Shown here: positions 29,208 to 36,694 of the stretch, piece after piece
Position numbering within the stretch: the stretch's first letter is position 1
Layout of the letters: each line of letters starts with the position of its first letter
Source: an uncultured Alphaproteobacteria bacterium
Lineage (GTDB): Bacteria; Pseudomonadota; Alphaproteobacteria; CAAHEQ01; UBA3637
Direction of reading: 5' to 3'
Length of the DNA stretch: 51,910 nucleotides
Assembly (NCBI GenBank): GCA_947624545.1
Contig: CANQKV010000003.1
Span: 1 to 51,910, forward strand
Position numbers and translations under genes: made by a program
The notes under the pieces: model-generated
What the model saw: only the letters and a program-made list of their open reading frames with translations
The model's database searches: none
Told to the model about the DNA's origin: nothing

Positions 29208-31535
29208 TTATTTATGAATACGTCGCCGATTTTTACGCTTGTTGGCTTTGTCATTCTGATTGTTTTCTTCATGAACGACTTTTGCGTTATTTTCATTTGA
29301 AGCGTTATCGGCAACCGCCGCATTGTTTGCTTTATCCGCATTTTGAGCGTTGTTACCTTTATCTGCATTTTGAGCATTATCGGCAGCCGCATTGTTTGCT
29401 TTATCCGCATTTTGAGGATTGTTGCCTTTATCCGCATTTTGAGCGTTATCGGCTTTATTCGCATTTTGAGCGTTGTTACCTTTATCCGCATTTTGAGGAT
29501 TGTTGTCGGCTTTTTGAGAATTGTTTTCCTCTTTGGCAGCAGGCTCCTTGTCCTTTTTCTTTTGCGGTTCAACCCGATGATCAACCTGATGATACCGTCC
29601 GTCGCTTTCCTTTTGGAAATATTCTTCACCGTATTTATCCCATCTTAAATTTAACGCAACATCATCAAAATCCAAAATGGTAGCATAATCGGTAAACTTA
29701 TTATCAACATTCCGATACAAGCGATAAGGAGATGTTTGTACCAATGTGTCTGTCCAATATTTATGCGTAACGGGAATCTCGACTTTCTTGAAGTTTTCTT
29801 GTTCCTGTGCGAGCGCTTCATCATATTCCAAGATTTGGAAACCGTCAATGTTTTTAATTTTGCTCTTAATTATTTCCACACTCGGATTCAGTTTTGCCGC
29901 TTCATCAATTCGCTTGGAAAGATCCGAATCGATTAAGTAGAAATATTCTTTAAACGGTACAAATCCCGCTAAAATATTTTCACGAACCTGGTTGACCAAT
30001 TTTTCGGTTTTCGATGAGGGTCGATTTAAAAAGCCGTAGTTCACGTTTTTATTATGGCGTATTGCCCAACGCCACATATCACGATAATTATCGTTATGCG
30101 CAAAGATAAAAACGTTTTTGTATTGTTTATCCAAGCGATCCCATTCTTCCGATTTAAACGGATGGGTTATCGTGTAGGGGTGACGAATATAATCGGATTT
30201 TCCTTTATAGTTCGGATATAAATCCCAAATTTGAACGACAAGCAAAAACGGTAACAGCAGATAAGCAAATTGCGGAAAAGTTTTTCCTGCCGTTTTAATC
30301 AGGAAAAATGCCAATAAATACCATATCGGCCAGAAGAAACGTCCGGAATAGCGGAAAACACTGCCGATCCAATCAATAATCGGACCGGGATTATAATCAA
30401 CTAAAACCAGTGTGCCGTATTTAACCTGACTGGATAAAGAATAAATGAAAAAACCTGCCAATAATAAAGCAATCAGCGCATTTTTCTTTAAGTTTTCCAT
30501 TTTGAAAAGATGCTTGATATGCGGAAAGAACATAATCAACAAAATCAATAAGCCGAATCCGAAATAATTGTCGGCATCAAAATCGTCTTTCAGTCTGGGT
30601 GTTATTGCTGAAAAAACACGTGATTGACTCCAAATCGGATTAAATAAGGCTGCTAAATTTAAGCCGAACAAGCGCCAACCGCCACTGGTTAATACTTGTT
30701 CTTTTTCAACCATACCCAACAAGTAAAACCAGAACAGAAACACACACGCCAGGCAAGTTATGCCCCAAAGAATCGTGCCGAGTCGCACTTCTTTATCAAA
30801 CCAATATTTTTTCAAAATTAAAATGAAAAAGAAACCGCCGACCATCGGTAAAAAGTAGGGGCAAGTCAACGTGGCAAGCGAAAGAATAATGCCCATTGCC
30901 AACCATTCGTTTTTTGTCAGCTTATCGTTTAACCATAAATAAATTGCCCATAATAATATAAATTGACACATAAGGTTAATGTGAACAAAAACGCGCATCA
31001 GCATAATCGGCGCGGTAACGAAAAACAAAGCGCCGATAATAACTAAAAACTTGTTTTTAAAGGCTTTTCTGAAAATTAAAACCGAAAAAACAGCTTGCAA
31101 CGTATAGCTGATTAACATCCAAATACCCACAAACTGTGTTTCGGCAGAAAGTCCGAAAAACTTATGAAATACCTTAAAAATAAGAGAAAGCAAGGGGCTG
31201 CCGTCCGTTCCGTGAACGGAAATGCCGTAAGGATATGCCAGATTCATATGTGTAAAAATCGGCCATCGCCATTCATCCAATCGATAAAAAACACTGCCTA
31301 AATATGAAACCGTAAAATCACCGCCCACAAGAACGAAATCTGTATTATAAACGTCCAGAACGGTAAAACCGAACATAACGAAAAAGGCGATTAAGGTCAG
31401 TCCTACCGTCACGATCATATCGCAGTTGGGATAAATAAAATTTATCAGCTTCGAATAAAATCGACCCAATTTTGTGTTTTGATTTTCCCGAAATTTAAAA
31501 CGGAAGAGCTTTGATGTATCCAGAACAATTTTCAT
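29208..31535 (-). CDS. DUF6311-like polytopic membrane protein (probable GT-C type glycosyltransferase) with module and Asn-rich tail
   Basis: A 775-residue membrane protein. About 11-13 hydrophobic helices fill residues 35-460. The first periplasmic loop has GGDFTVSYLGSVFYRLDEWRWP and a later PYGISVHGTDGSPLL, as in DUF6311 membrane proteins thought to be lipid-linked-sugar glycosyltransferases. Residues about 585-656 carry the shared module (HKYWTD then LRWDKYGEEYF). Residues 657-775 are an extremely Asn/Ala/Asp/Lys-rich repeat tail with copies of QNADKGNN or QNADKANN, ending in a basic NKRKNRRRIHK. The glycosyltransferase role is inferred; the donor and acceptor are unknown. Confidence 0.65.
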   Translation of the reverse strand: MKIVLDTSKLFRFKFRENQNTKLGRFYSKLINFIYPNCDMIVTVGLTLIAFFVMFGFTVLDVYNTDFVLVGGDFTVSYLGSVFYRLDEWRWPIFTHMNLAYPYGISVHGTDGSPLLSLIFKVFHKFFGLSAETQFVGIWMLISYTLQAVFSVLIFRKAFKNKFLVIIGALFFVTAPIMLMRVFVHINLMCQFILLWAIYLWLNDKLTKNEWLAMGIILSLATLTCPYFLPMVGGFFFILILKKYWFDKEVRLGTILWGITCLACVFLFWFYLLGMVEKEQVLTSGGWRLFGLNLAALFNPIWSQSRVFSAITPRLKDDFDADNYFGFGLLILLIMFFPHIKHLFKMENLKKNALIALLLAGFFIYSLSSQVKYGTLVLVDYNPGPIIDWIGSVFRYSGRFFWPIWYLLAFFLIKTAGKTFPQFAYLLLPFLLVVQIWDLYPNYKGKSDYIRHPYTITHPFKSEEWDRLDKQYKNVFIFAHNDNYRDMWRWAIRHNKNVNYGFLNRPSSKTEKLVNQVRENILAGFVPFKEYFYLIDSDLSKRIDEAAKLNPSVEIIKSKIKNIDGFQILEYDEALAQEQENFKKVEIPVTHKYWTDTLVQTSPYRLYRNVDNKFTDYATILDFDDVALNLRWDKYGEEYFQKESDGRYHQVDHRVEPQKKKDKEPAAKEENNSQKADNNPQNADKGNNAQNANKADNAQNADKGNNPQNADKANNAAADNAQNADKGNNAQNADKANNAAVADNASNENNAKVVHEENNQNDKANKRKNRRRIHK
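29301..29522 (-). repeat. In-frame tandem repeats encoding an Asn-rich tail
   Basis: About eight imperfect units of 24-33 bases encode QNADKGNN/QNADKANN-type peptides at the C-terminus of the DUF6311-like protein. The units vary by whole codons (some lack NNA or have AAADN inserted), so the array looks like a slippage or recombination product under selection for frame. Confidence 0.85.
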
Positions 31536-31665
31536 TTTTTCCCCTCTTGTTTCAGTGTGATTAAAAGTTAGTTTTCTTTTTATACCATATTTTATAAAAT
31601 ATCAATAAAAAAATATGTTTTTTTTAAAAAAAATATGTTTCGTGCCGAATAAAGGGGCGGCACAC

Positions 31666-31698
31666 AAAAAAACCGCTCTCGAAAGGAAAGCGGTTTTT
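31666..31698 (-). terminator. Terminator of the ferredoxin gene
   Basis: AAAAACCGCT and AGCGGTTTTTTT pair on the minus strand around a short loop, just after the ferredoxin stop codon, ending in a T run. Confidence 0.85.
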
Positions 31699-31716
31699 AT
31701 AAATGTTATTAAAGAG

Positions 31717-31953
31717 TTATGCTTTCGGCCATTCGGCAGATTGTCGAGCATTAAACTCAATCCACTTGTCATCGGCCTCATCGGAAGAGGAGATGGCACC
31801 TTGCGGACATTCGGAAATACAAACACCACATTCAATGCAATCATCGGGATTCACAACCACTTGCGAATCACCTTCATGAAAAGCGCCAACAGGGCATACT
31901 TCCGTACAACTCTTACATAAAACACATTTATCACCATTAACAACTGACGGCAT
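31717..31953 (-). CDS. 2[4Fe-4S] ferredoxin
   Basis: A 78-residue soluble electron carrier. Two cluster motifs are complete: C-x2-C-x2-C-x3-CP (CVLCKSCTEVCP, about residues 10-21) and C-x2-C-x2-C-x3-CP (CIECGVCISECP, about 39-50). The order and short spacing are those of bacterial clostridial-type ferredoxins; the C-terminal 25 residues (ISSSDEADDKWIEFN) are an added acidic helix. AAGGAGGAATT before the ATG is a very strong ribosome-binding site. It could serve pyruvate:ferredoxin or hydrogenase-type enzymes, which fits the acetate-CoA ligase, but no partner is in the window. Confidence 0.95.
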   Translation of the reverse strand: MPSVVNGDKCVLCKSCTEVCPVGAFHEGDSQVVVNPDDCIECGVCISECPQGAISSSDEADDKWIEFNARQSAEWPKA

Positions 31954-32091
31954 AATTCCTCCTTTTTTTATTGTTGTTACGATTTAAAAACTCTTATCAC
32001 AGAAAATAAAATTAAGCAAGTCTTTTTTTCATATTTTTGTATTTTTTAAGTCATTTTAATAAAATAAGGCAATTACCGAAATGAAAGTCGG

Positions 32092-32916
32092 TTATAATTC
32101 GGGTTTTAAATCGGAAGGAGTATCCCAATATTTTTCTTTTTCGTGAACGGGCATATACAATACGTTATATGTTTGCACCTGATATCCGAGCGGGTTTGTG
32201 CTGGACGGAATGCCGTTTTGATTGATTCGAATAATCACGCGAAAGCGTTGGCGTGCCAAAGCATTTTGTGTTTTGCATTCAATACATGTCTTTGAGTTGT
32301 CTTCACACGGGCAAAGCGGATTAAAAGCATTCGGAATGGGCATATCAAACGTATCAAACACGCCTTCCCACGTGTTTCCGTGAACGCGTTGTAATTCATA
32401 AATATGCACATCGCGGACAAAGCCTTTTGTTCGGGATTCGTTATACATTAAATCGGCTTCTGCCTGAAACGGCGCATAAACTTGTTTGTGATTGGAAAAT
32501 ACGGAAACGGGACCGGCGCTGCCCCACCGTTTTTGCATAGCCGCATTATCCCAAACAATTTCATTTCGATATTTAATATAGTCGCGTAAAATCGATTCGA
32601 TATACAAACGGCTTGCCGAAACGGTTATTTCTTCATATTCTGCCGGTAAAATAACTTTGCGCGACGAATCAATGGTATATAAATTGACGGCACGGCGATT
32701 GGCAATGGATATATCAACACGATCGGCGGAATAAATGACAAATGAGGCAATTAAAATGGTTAAAGCAATATTGATTATAATAATTACCGCCAGAAAACGC
32801 GCTGTTTTCATATACCGCCGTTCGGGCAGGGCTTTAACTTGCATATATTCGGGATAAGCACCTAACACATCGGGCGAATTCGTATTTTTCGGTGCAAATA
32901 AAAACCCTAGACGCAT
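32092..32916 (-). CDS. VirB8-like type IV secretion system protein
   Basis: A 274-residue bitopic membrane protein. A cytoplasmic start (about 1-40) is followed by one membrane helix (ARFLAVIIIINIALTILIASF, about 38-60 in part) and a periplasmic domain. The C-terminal NPLGYQVQTYNV closely resembles the NPLGF-x-V-x-SY-x-V end of VirB8, the assembly factor and scaffold of type IV secretion systems. Also typical are the SRLYIESILRDYIKYRNEIVWDN helix and the FRVIIRI strand. A Cys-rich insert (CPCEDNSKTCIEC) is not usual in VirB8. It is 12 bp after a lipoprotein gene. No other vir gene is in the window. Confidence 0.68.
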   Translation of the reverse strand: MRLGFLFAPKNTNSPDVLGAYPEYMQVKALPERRYMKTARFLAVIIIINIALTILIASFVIYSADRVDISIANRRAVNLYTIDSSRKVILPAEYEEITVSASRLYIESILRDYIKYRNEIVWDNAAMQKRWGSAGPVSVFSNHKQVYAPFQAEADLMYNESRTKGFVRDVHIYELQRVHGNTWEGVFDTFDMPIPNAFNPLCPCEDNSKTCIECKTQNALARQRFRVIIRINQNGIPSSTNPLGYQVQTYNVLYMPVHEKEKYWDTPSDLKPEL

Positions 32917-32928
32917 TTTCTCCTCTTT

Positions 32929-33384
32929 TTAATAATAATTTTTTGCGGCGCTTGTGTTTTTGCTGAGTGAAACATCGAAAATCACTTCTGTGCCGTTCAG
33001 TGAAGAAGAACCAAGCAAAATCATTGCGACACGGTTATCTTTGGCATACGTTAAATAACTGTTGGTTGCGCGAATACTTGTCAACTCCTGCCAGCCGAAT
33101 TTCGGCATTTCCTGCATATAAAAATCAAACATATTCGCTTGATTATACGGCACTTTAAAAGCCAATCGACCGATGAGCGGATCATTGCCGAACAATAATG
33201 TTTTATCCAAACTCATGGTTGCGTTTTCGGGAATGGGAATCTCGCGAAATTGCGCAAAATTAGGGGTTGATTGCATGACGCCGTTTTCAAATGTGTTTTC
33301 TGACTTAAATGAAGGTTGAATGCTTTCATTGTGACAAGCACTCAAAAAAACAAAACTGCTTAAAATAAAAAGTATTGCGCGCAT
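32929..33384 (-). CDS. Lipoprotein of the VirB8-like gene pair
   Basis: A 151-residue putative lipoprotein with a signal peptide and lipobox FLSAC (Cys17). The mature domain starts with a linker and then IPIPENATMSLDKTLLFG, and contains FDFYMQEMPKFGWQELTSI and AMILLGSSS, a compact alpha-beta pattern I associate with small uncharacterised alphaproteobacterial lipoproteins but cannot name. It lies 12 bp before the VirB8-like gene and is likely co-transcribed; a VirB7-like role in anchoring a complex to the outer membrane is conceivable but speculative. Confidence 0.7.
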   Translation of the reverse strand: MRAILFILSSFVFLSACHNESIQPSFKSENTFENGVMQSTPNFAQFREIPIPENATMSLDKTLLFGNDPLIGRLAFKVPYNQANMFDFYMQEMPKFGWQELTSIRATNSYLTYAKDNRVAMILLGSSSLNGTEVIFDVSLSKNTSAAKNYY

Positions 33385-33489
33385 TTTTTATCCTTTCGTA
33401 ATTTAAGAATAAAATAAACTTAAAAATAAATCAAGAGATTTTTATAGAAATCGGCGTTTAAAAAAGCTTTTCTTCATTCAAAAAAGGTA

Positions 33490-33525
33490 TAAAAAAACCT
33501 CTTCCCGAAAAAGAGAAGAGGCTTT
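33490..33525 (-). terminator. Terminator of pal
   Basis: CCTCTTCTC and GGGAAGAGG-like arms pair on the minus strand, followed by seven T, shortly after the pal stop codon. Confidence 0.85.
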
Positions 33526-33536
33526 GTTTTGAAATT

Positions 33537-34031
33537 TTAATAAGCAACCGTTGTGGCACTTCTGTTTTGAGCCCAAGCTTCTTCGGAGGAACCCAAAACG
33601 ACCGGACGTTCTTTACCGTAAGAGATAACCCGAATCCGATCAGATGAAATACCTTGCGCCATTAAGTAATTGCGCGCTGCCATGGCACGACGTTCTCCTA
33701 ATGCCAGGTTGTATTCGCGTGTGCCGCGTTCATCGCAACGACCTTCAATTACAACTAAAACCCGGGGATGATCAGCCAACCATTTTGCTTGTTCAGCCAA
33801 GTTTTGGCGCGCATCGGCCGTTAAATCGGAACTGTCTAACAAGAAATACACAACACTCGGTGTTTCATCGCGGAACTTTTGTGTGTTTTCCGTTTCTTGT
33901 AAATCGGCGATATTGACATCATCATTCCAACCGCCGTTGCCGTTACCGTATAAATCGGCACCGTCTTTTTTTGTTGCACAAGCACTCAACAGCGACATTG
34001 CGCAAATTAAAGCAAATAATTTTTTAAACAT
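33537..34031 (-). CDS. pal: Peptidoglycan-associated lipoprotein Pal
   Basis: A 164-residue outer-membrane lipoprotein of the Tol-Pal system, which links outer membrane to peptidoglycan. Lipobox LLSAC (Cys18) follows a signal peptide. The OmpA-like domain spans about residues 55-160, with VVIEGRCDERGTREYN, LALGERRAMAARNYL, and ISYGKERPV, including the Asp/Arg of the peptidoglycan-binding D-x-R-G motif. AGAGGAAAAA precedes the ATG at 34031; an upstream in-frame ATG at 34178 would add 49 residues with no signal-peptide features. No tolB or tolAQR gene is in the window. Confidence 0.95.
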   Translation of the reverse strand: MFKKLFALICAMSLLSACATKKDGADLYGNGNGGWNDDVNIADLQETENTQKFRDETPSVVYFLLDSSDLTADARQNLAEQAKWLADHPRVLVVIEGRCDERGTREYNLALGERRAMAARNYLMAQGISSDRIRVISYGKERPVVLGSSEEAWAQNRSATTVAY

Positions 34032-34220
34032 TTTTTCCTCTTTCATTGATAAAGTTTTCGGCGGCGTTTTGGCGTTTGGGGATATATTAAACATCAATTT
34101 ATTCCGTTTGGCGTTCAGCGTCGCGTTTTCGATTGTATCAAAACATAAAGGCGATTGAAAGTCAAGGTTTTTTTTCAAAAACGGGATATAAATATGAAAA
34201 AAATTTGAAAACAGGTGTTT

Positions 34221-35411
34221 TTATTGAATGCCTTTTTGATATTTTAATTGATTTCCGTCGTTTTCTTTTATAAATACTTCCGTGCCGTAATGATCCCATT
34301 TAATCGTGACGGTCTCATTATCTTCACGGATGATTTTGCCTGTTTCTTCCGGTATATCCACGCGATAAAAGTTTTTTTTGTCTTTAAAGCGAATCCAATC
34401 TGTCCAATTCGGATGAGAGACAAAAATATCATCTTTTAATATTTTGTTTTTAACACACGAAAAATCATAAGCTTTTTTCAAAACAGTCTGATTGAGTATT
34501 TTTAATTTTTCATTTGATTCGATCATTTTTTGATAAATGAGACATTTATGTTCCGTACTCACATACATGCTTAACCAATTATACGGCACATCTTCCCAAA
34601 AAGGCTTAATTTTTTCCAGTTGAATTTGTTTATATGATTCATTTTGAATTCTGTGATATGAAGGGGGACGTTCGACATTTTTAACATAGCCGAAATACAA
34701 AAGTTTTTCATTGATTTTTGTTATTTTACCGCCTTTGTTTAAAATATCTTTCCATAAACCGCTGTCTTCGGCGTATAAATATTTCGGGTTATATCGTAAA
34801 TGATGCTTATTTAAGAAATCACGACGCATCATAACGGTCGGATGCACAACACCCGATGTAAAATAAGTACTTAAAGCAATTTCATCGGGCGAACTCAGTC
34901 GGGGCGGTGTCAGCGGTTTTCCCGGCTCGATATCCGATCGGTATATATCGCCGCCCAACACGACAATATCGGGATTTTCATTCATTGCCCATACTTGCCG
35001 TTCCAACCGATACGAAACGGATTTGTCGTCATCGTCCATACGGGCAATATATTTACCGCGTGCTTTATCCAATCCGCGATTGAGCGAATAAATCAGCCCT
35101 TGATTGATTTCATTTTTTAAAGGTTTAATGCGCGAATCTTTTTTTGCGTAATTTTGAATTATTTTCCATGTTCTGTCGGTTGAACCGTCATCGATAATAA
35201 TGAATTCGAAATCTTTAAATGTTTGTTGCAGAATCGATTCAATGGCGGTCGGCAAAGCATGTTCGCGATTGAAAGTTGACATCACGACGGAAACTTCGGG
35301 CTGATGTTTCAAATGTTCAATAAAATCATGCGGATTAAAGTATTGTCTCGATAGAAAACCCGATAGAAAAACAAAAATCAAGCTGATAATAAAATAAACT
35401 GTTTTCTTCAT
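34221..35411 (-). CDS. Membrane-anchored family-2 glycosyltransferase with C-terminal module (GT-A)
   Basis: A 396-residue protein. An N-terminal membrane helix (about 3-22) is followed by a GT2 GT-A fold: SVVMSTFNREHALPTAIESILQ, IIDDGSTDRTW, then the DXD region ARMDDDDKS and a later LYAEDSGLWKDIL (the ED motif). The C-terminal residues 329-396 are the shared module (HPNWTDW, then IKWDHYGTEVF). It is a paralogue of the next gene to the right. With N-terminal lysines and one helix, the enzyme domain is predicted outside the cytoplasm, which is odd for a nucleotide-sugar enzyme. The glycan product is unknown. Confidence 0.8.
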   Translation of the reverse strand: MKKTVYFIISLIFVFLSGFLSRQYFNPHDFIEHLKHQPEVSVVMSTFNREHALPTAIESILQQTFKDFEFIIIDDGSTDRTWKIIQNYAKKDSRIKPLKNEINQGLIYSLNRGLDKARGKYIARMDDDDKSVSYRLERQVWAMNENPDIVVLGGDIYRSDIEPGKPLTPPRLSSPDEIALSTYFTSGVVHPTVMMRRDFLNKHHLRYNPKYLYAEDSGLWKDILNKGGKITKINEKLLYFGYVKNVERPPSYHRIQNESYKQIQLEKIKPFWEDVPYNWLSMYVSTEHKCLIYQKMIESNEKLKILNQTVLKKAYDFSCVKNKILKDDIFVSHPNWTDWIRFKDKKNFYRVDIPEETGKIIREDNETVTIKWDHYGTEVFIKENDGNQLKYQKGIQ

Positions 35412-35442
35412 GGAAAGAACTTCGTAAAATTATTTTGTCTTC

Positions 35443-36630
35443 TTATTGAATTCTCCACCGTTTTCCGCCGTTTTCTTTGGTAAACACTTCCGTACCGTAG
35501 TGATCCCATTTGATTGTGACGGTCTTATCATCTTCATGAGTGATTTTACCTGTTTCGGTCGGGATATTTAAACGGACAATCGTTTTATCTTTGGGATTGA
35601 CATAAATAAAGTCATTCCAGAATTTGTGAATGGTTTTGATTGCACCTGCCATCAATTCATTTTTTGTGCAAACAGCCTTTTTCCTCTTTTCAAGTATATC
35701 CTGATTTAAAATATGTAATTGCTCATTTTTTTGAACCATATTTGTGAGAATGATACACTTGTCTGTATTGTTGTTGAAGGCGCCCAATATTTCATAAGGT
35801 GCATCGAAAAAAGGCGCTAATTTTTCTTTTTGAACTAATTTAAACGTTTCACCTTGAATATAGCGATATTTGTCCGGATGCGTAACGTTTTTGATATATC
35901 CGAGATATAATAAGCCCTCGTCAAGTGAAGAAATTTTACCGCCTTTATTCAAGATATCCTTATAAAGACCGGTATCTTCGGCATAGAGATATTTGGAATT
36001 ATATCGAATGTGATGTTTTTCCAAAAAGTCACGCCGAATCATAATGGTCGGATGTGCCAGTGCTGAAGAAAAATAAGTGTTGATGGCAATTTCATCCGGA
36101 TCATTAATCAAGGGATAAGAATGTAACCGTTTCGGAACGGCATCGGCGTTTAAGATAGCTGTGCCCAACACGACAATATCGGGATTTTCTTCCATTGCCC
36201 ATACTTGCCGTTCCAATCGATACGAAACGGATTTGTCGTCATCGTCCATACGGGCAATATATTTACCGCGTGCTTTATCCAATCCGCGATTAAGGGAATA
36301 AATCAAACCTTTGTTTTTTTCGTTTTTAAGGGGAACAATGCGTTTATCCTTTTTCGCATAAGATTGAATAAGTTTCCATGTATTGTCGGTTGAACCGTCA
36401 TCGATGATAATAAATTCAAAATCTTCAAATGTTTGTTGAAGAATCGATTCAATGGCGGTCGGCAAAGCGTGTTCACGATTGAAAGTTGACATTATAACGG
36501 AAACGACAGGCTTGTGGAAAAGATGATAAATAGACGGAAATAATAACTTTTCACTAAATATTCCGGCACAAAAAACGACGATTGTATATAAAATACCGAT
36601 GAGTGCTCTCATGATTTTTGATTTTTTCAT
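35443..36630 (-). CDS. Membrane-anchored family-2 glycosyltransferase with C-terminal module (GT-B)
   Basis: A 395-residue paralogue of the gene 31 bases downstream. The layout is the same: an N-terminal membrane helix (about 8-27), GT2 domain with SVIMSTFNREHALPTAIE, IIDDGSTDNTW, DXD in ARMDDDDKS, and LYAEDTGLYKDIL, then residues 331-395 with the shared module (HKFWND, IKWDHYGTEVF). ATG at 36630 follows GAGGGGAAT; the longer frame from 36750 would add an unlikely extra hydrophobic segment. Near-identical DNA in the DXD region (99 bp with one mismatch) contrasts with divergent C-terminal halves. It is downstream of the sulfotransferase-like gene with a 64-bp gap. Confidence 0.8.
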   Translation of the reverse strand: MKKSKIMRALIGILYTIVVFCAGIFSEKLLFPSIYHLFHKPVVSVIMSTFNREHALPTAIESILQQTFEDFEFIIIDDGSTDNTWKLIQSYAKKDKRIVPLKNEKNKGLIYSLNRGLDKARGKYIARMDDDDKSVSYRLERQVWAMEENPDIVVLGTAILNADAVPKRLHSYPLINDPDEIAINTYFSSALAHPTIMIRRDFLEKHHIRYNSKYLYAEDTGLYKDILNKGGKISSLDEGLLYLGYIKNVTHPDKYRYIQGETFKLVQKEKLAPFFDAPYEILGAFNNNTDKCIILTNMVQKNEQLHILNQDILEKRKKAVCTKNELMAGAIKTIHKFWNDFIYVNPKDKTIVRLNIPTETGKITHEDDKTVTIKWDHYGTEVFTKENGGKRWRIQ

Positions 36631-36694
36631 ATTCCCCTCACATAAATAATAATGTTTTTTTCTAGCATACTCCGAATAAAAAAGCAATAAAAAA

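Noticed and set aside
29301..29522. Regular short repeats considered as a CRISPR array
   Set aside because: Units are codon-aligned, inside a real reading frame, vary in length, have no distinct spacers and no cas genes nearby.
29183..29629. A 148-codon minus-strand frame rich in Lys/Met/Thr
   Set aside because: It is a shadow of the Asn-rich repeat of the DUF6311-like gene in another frame; its periodicity comes from that repeat.
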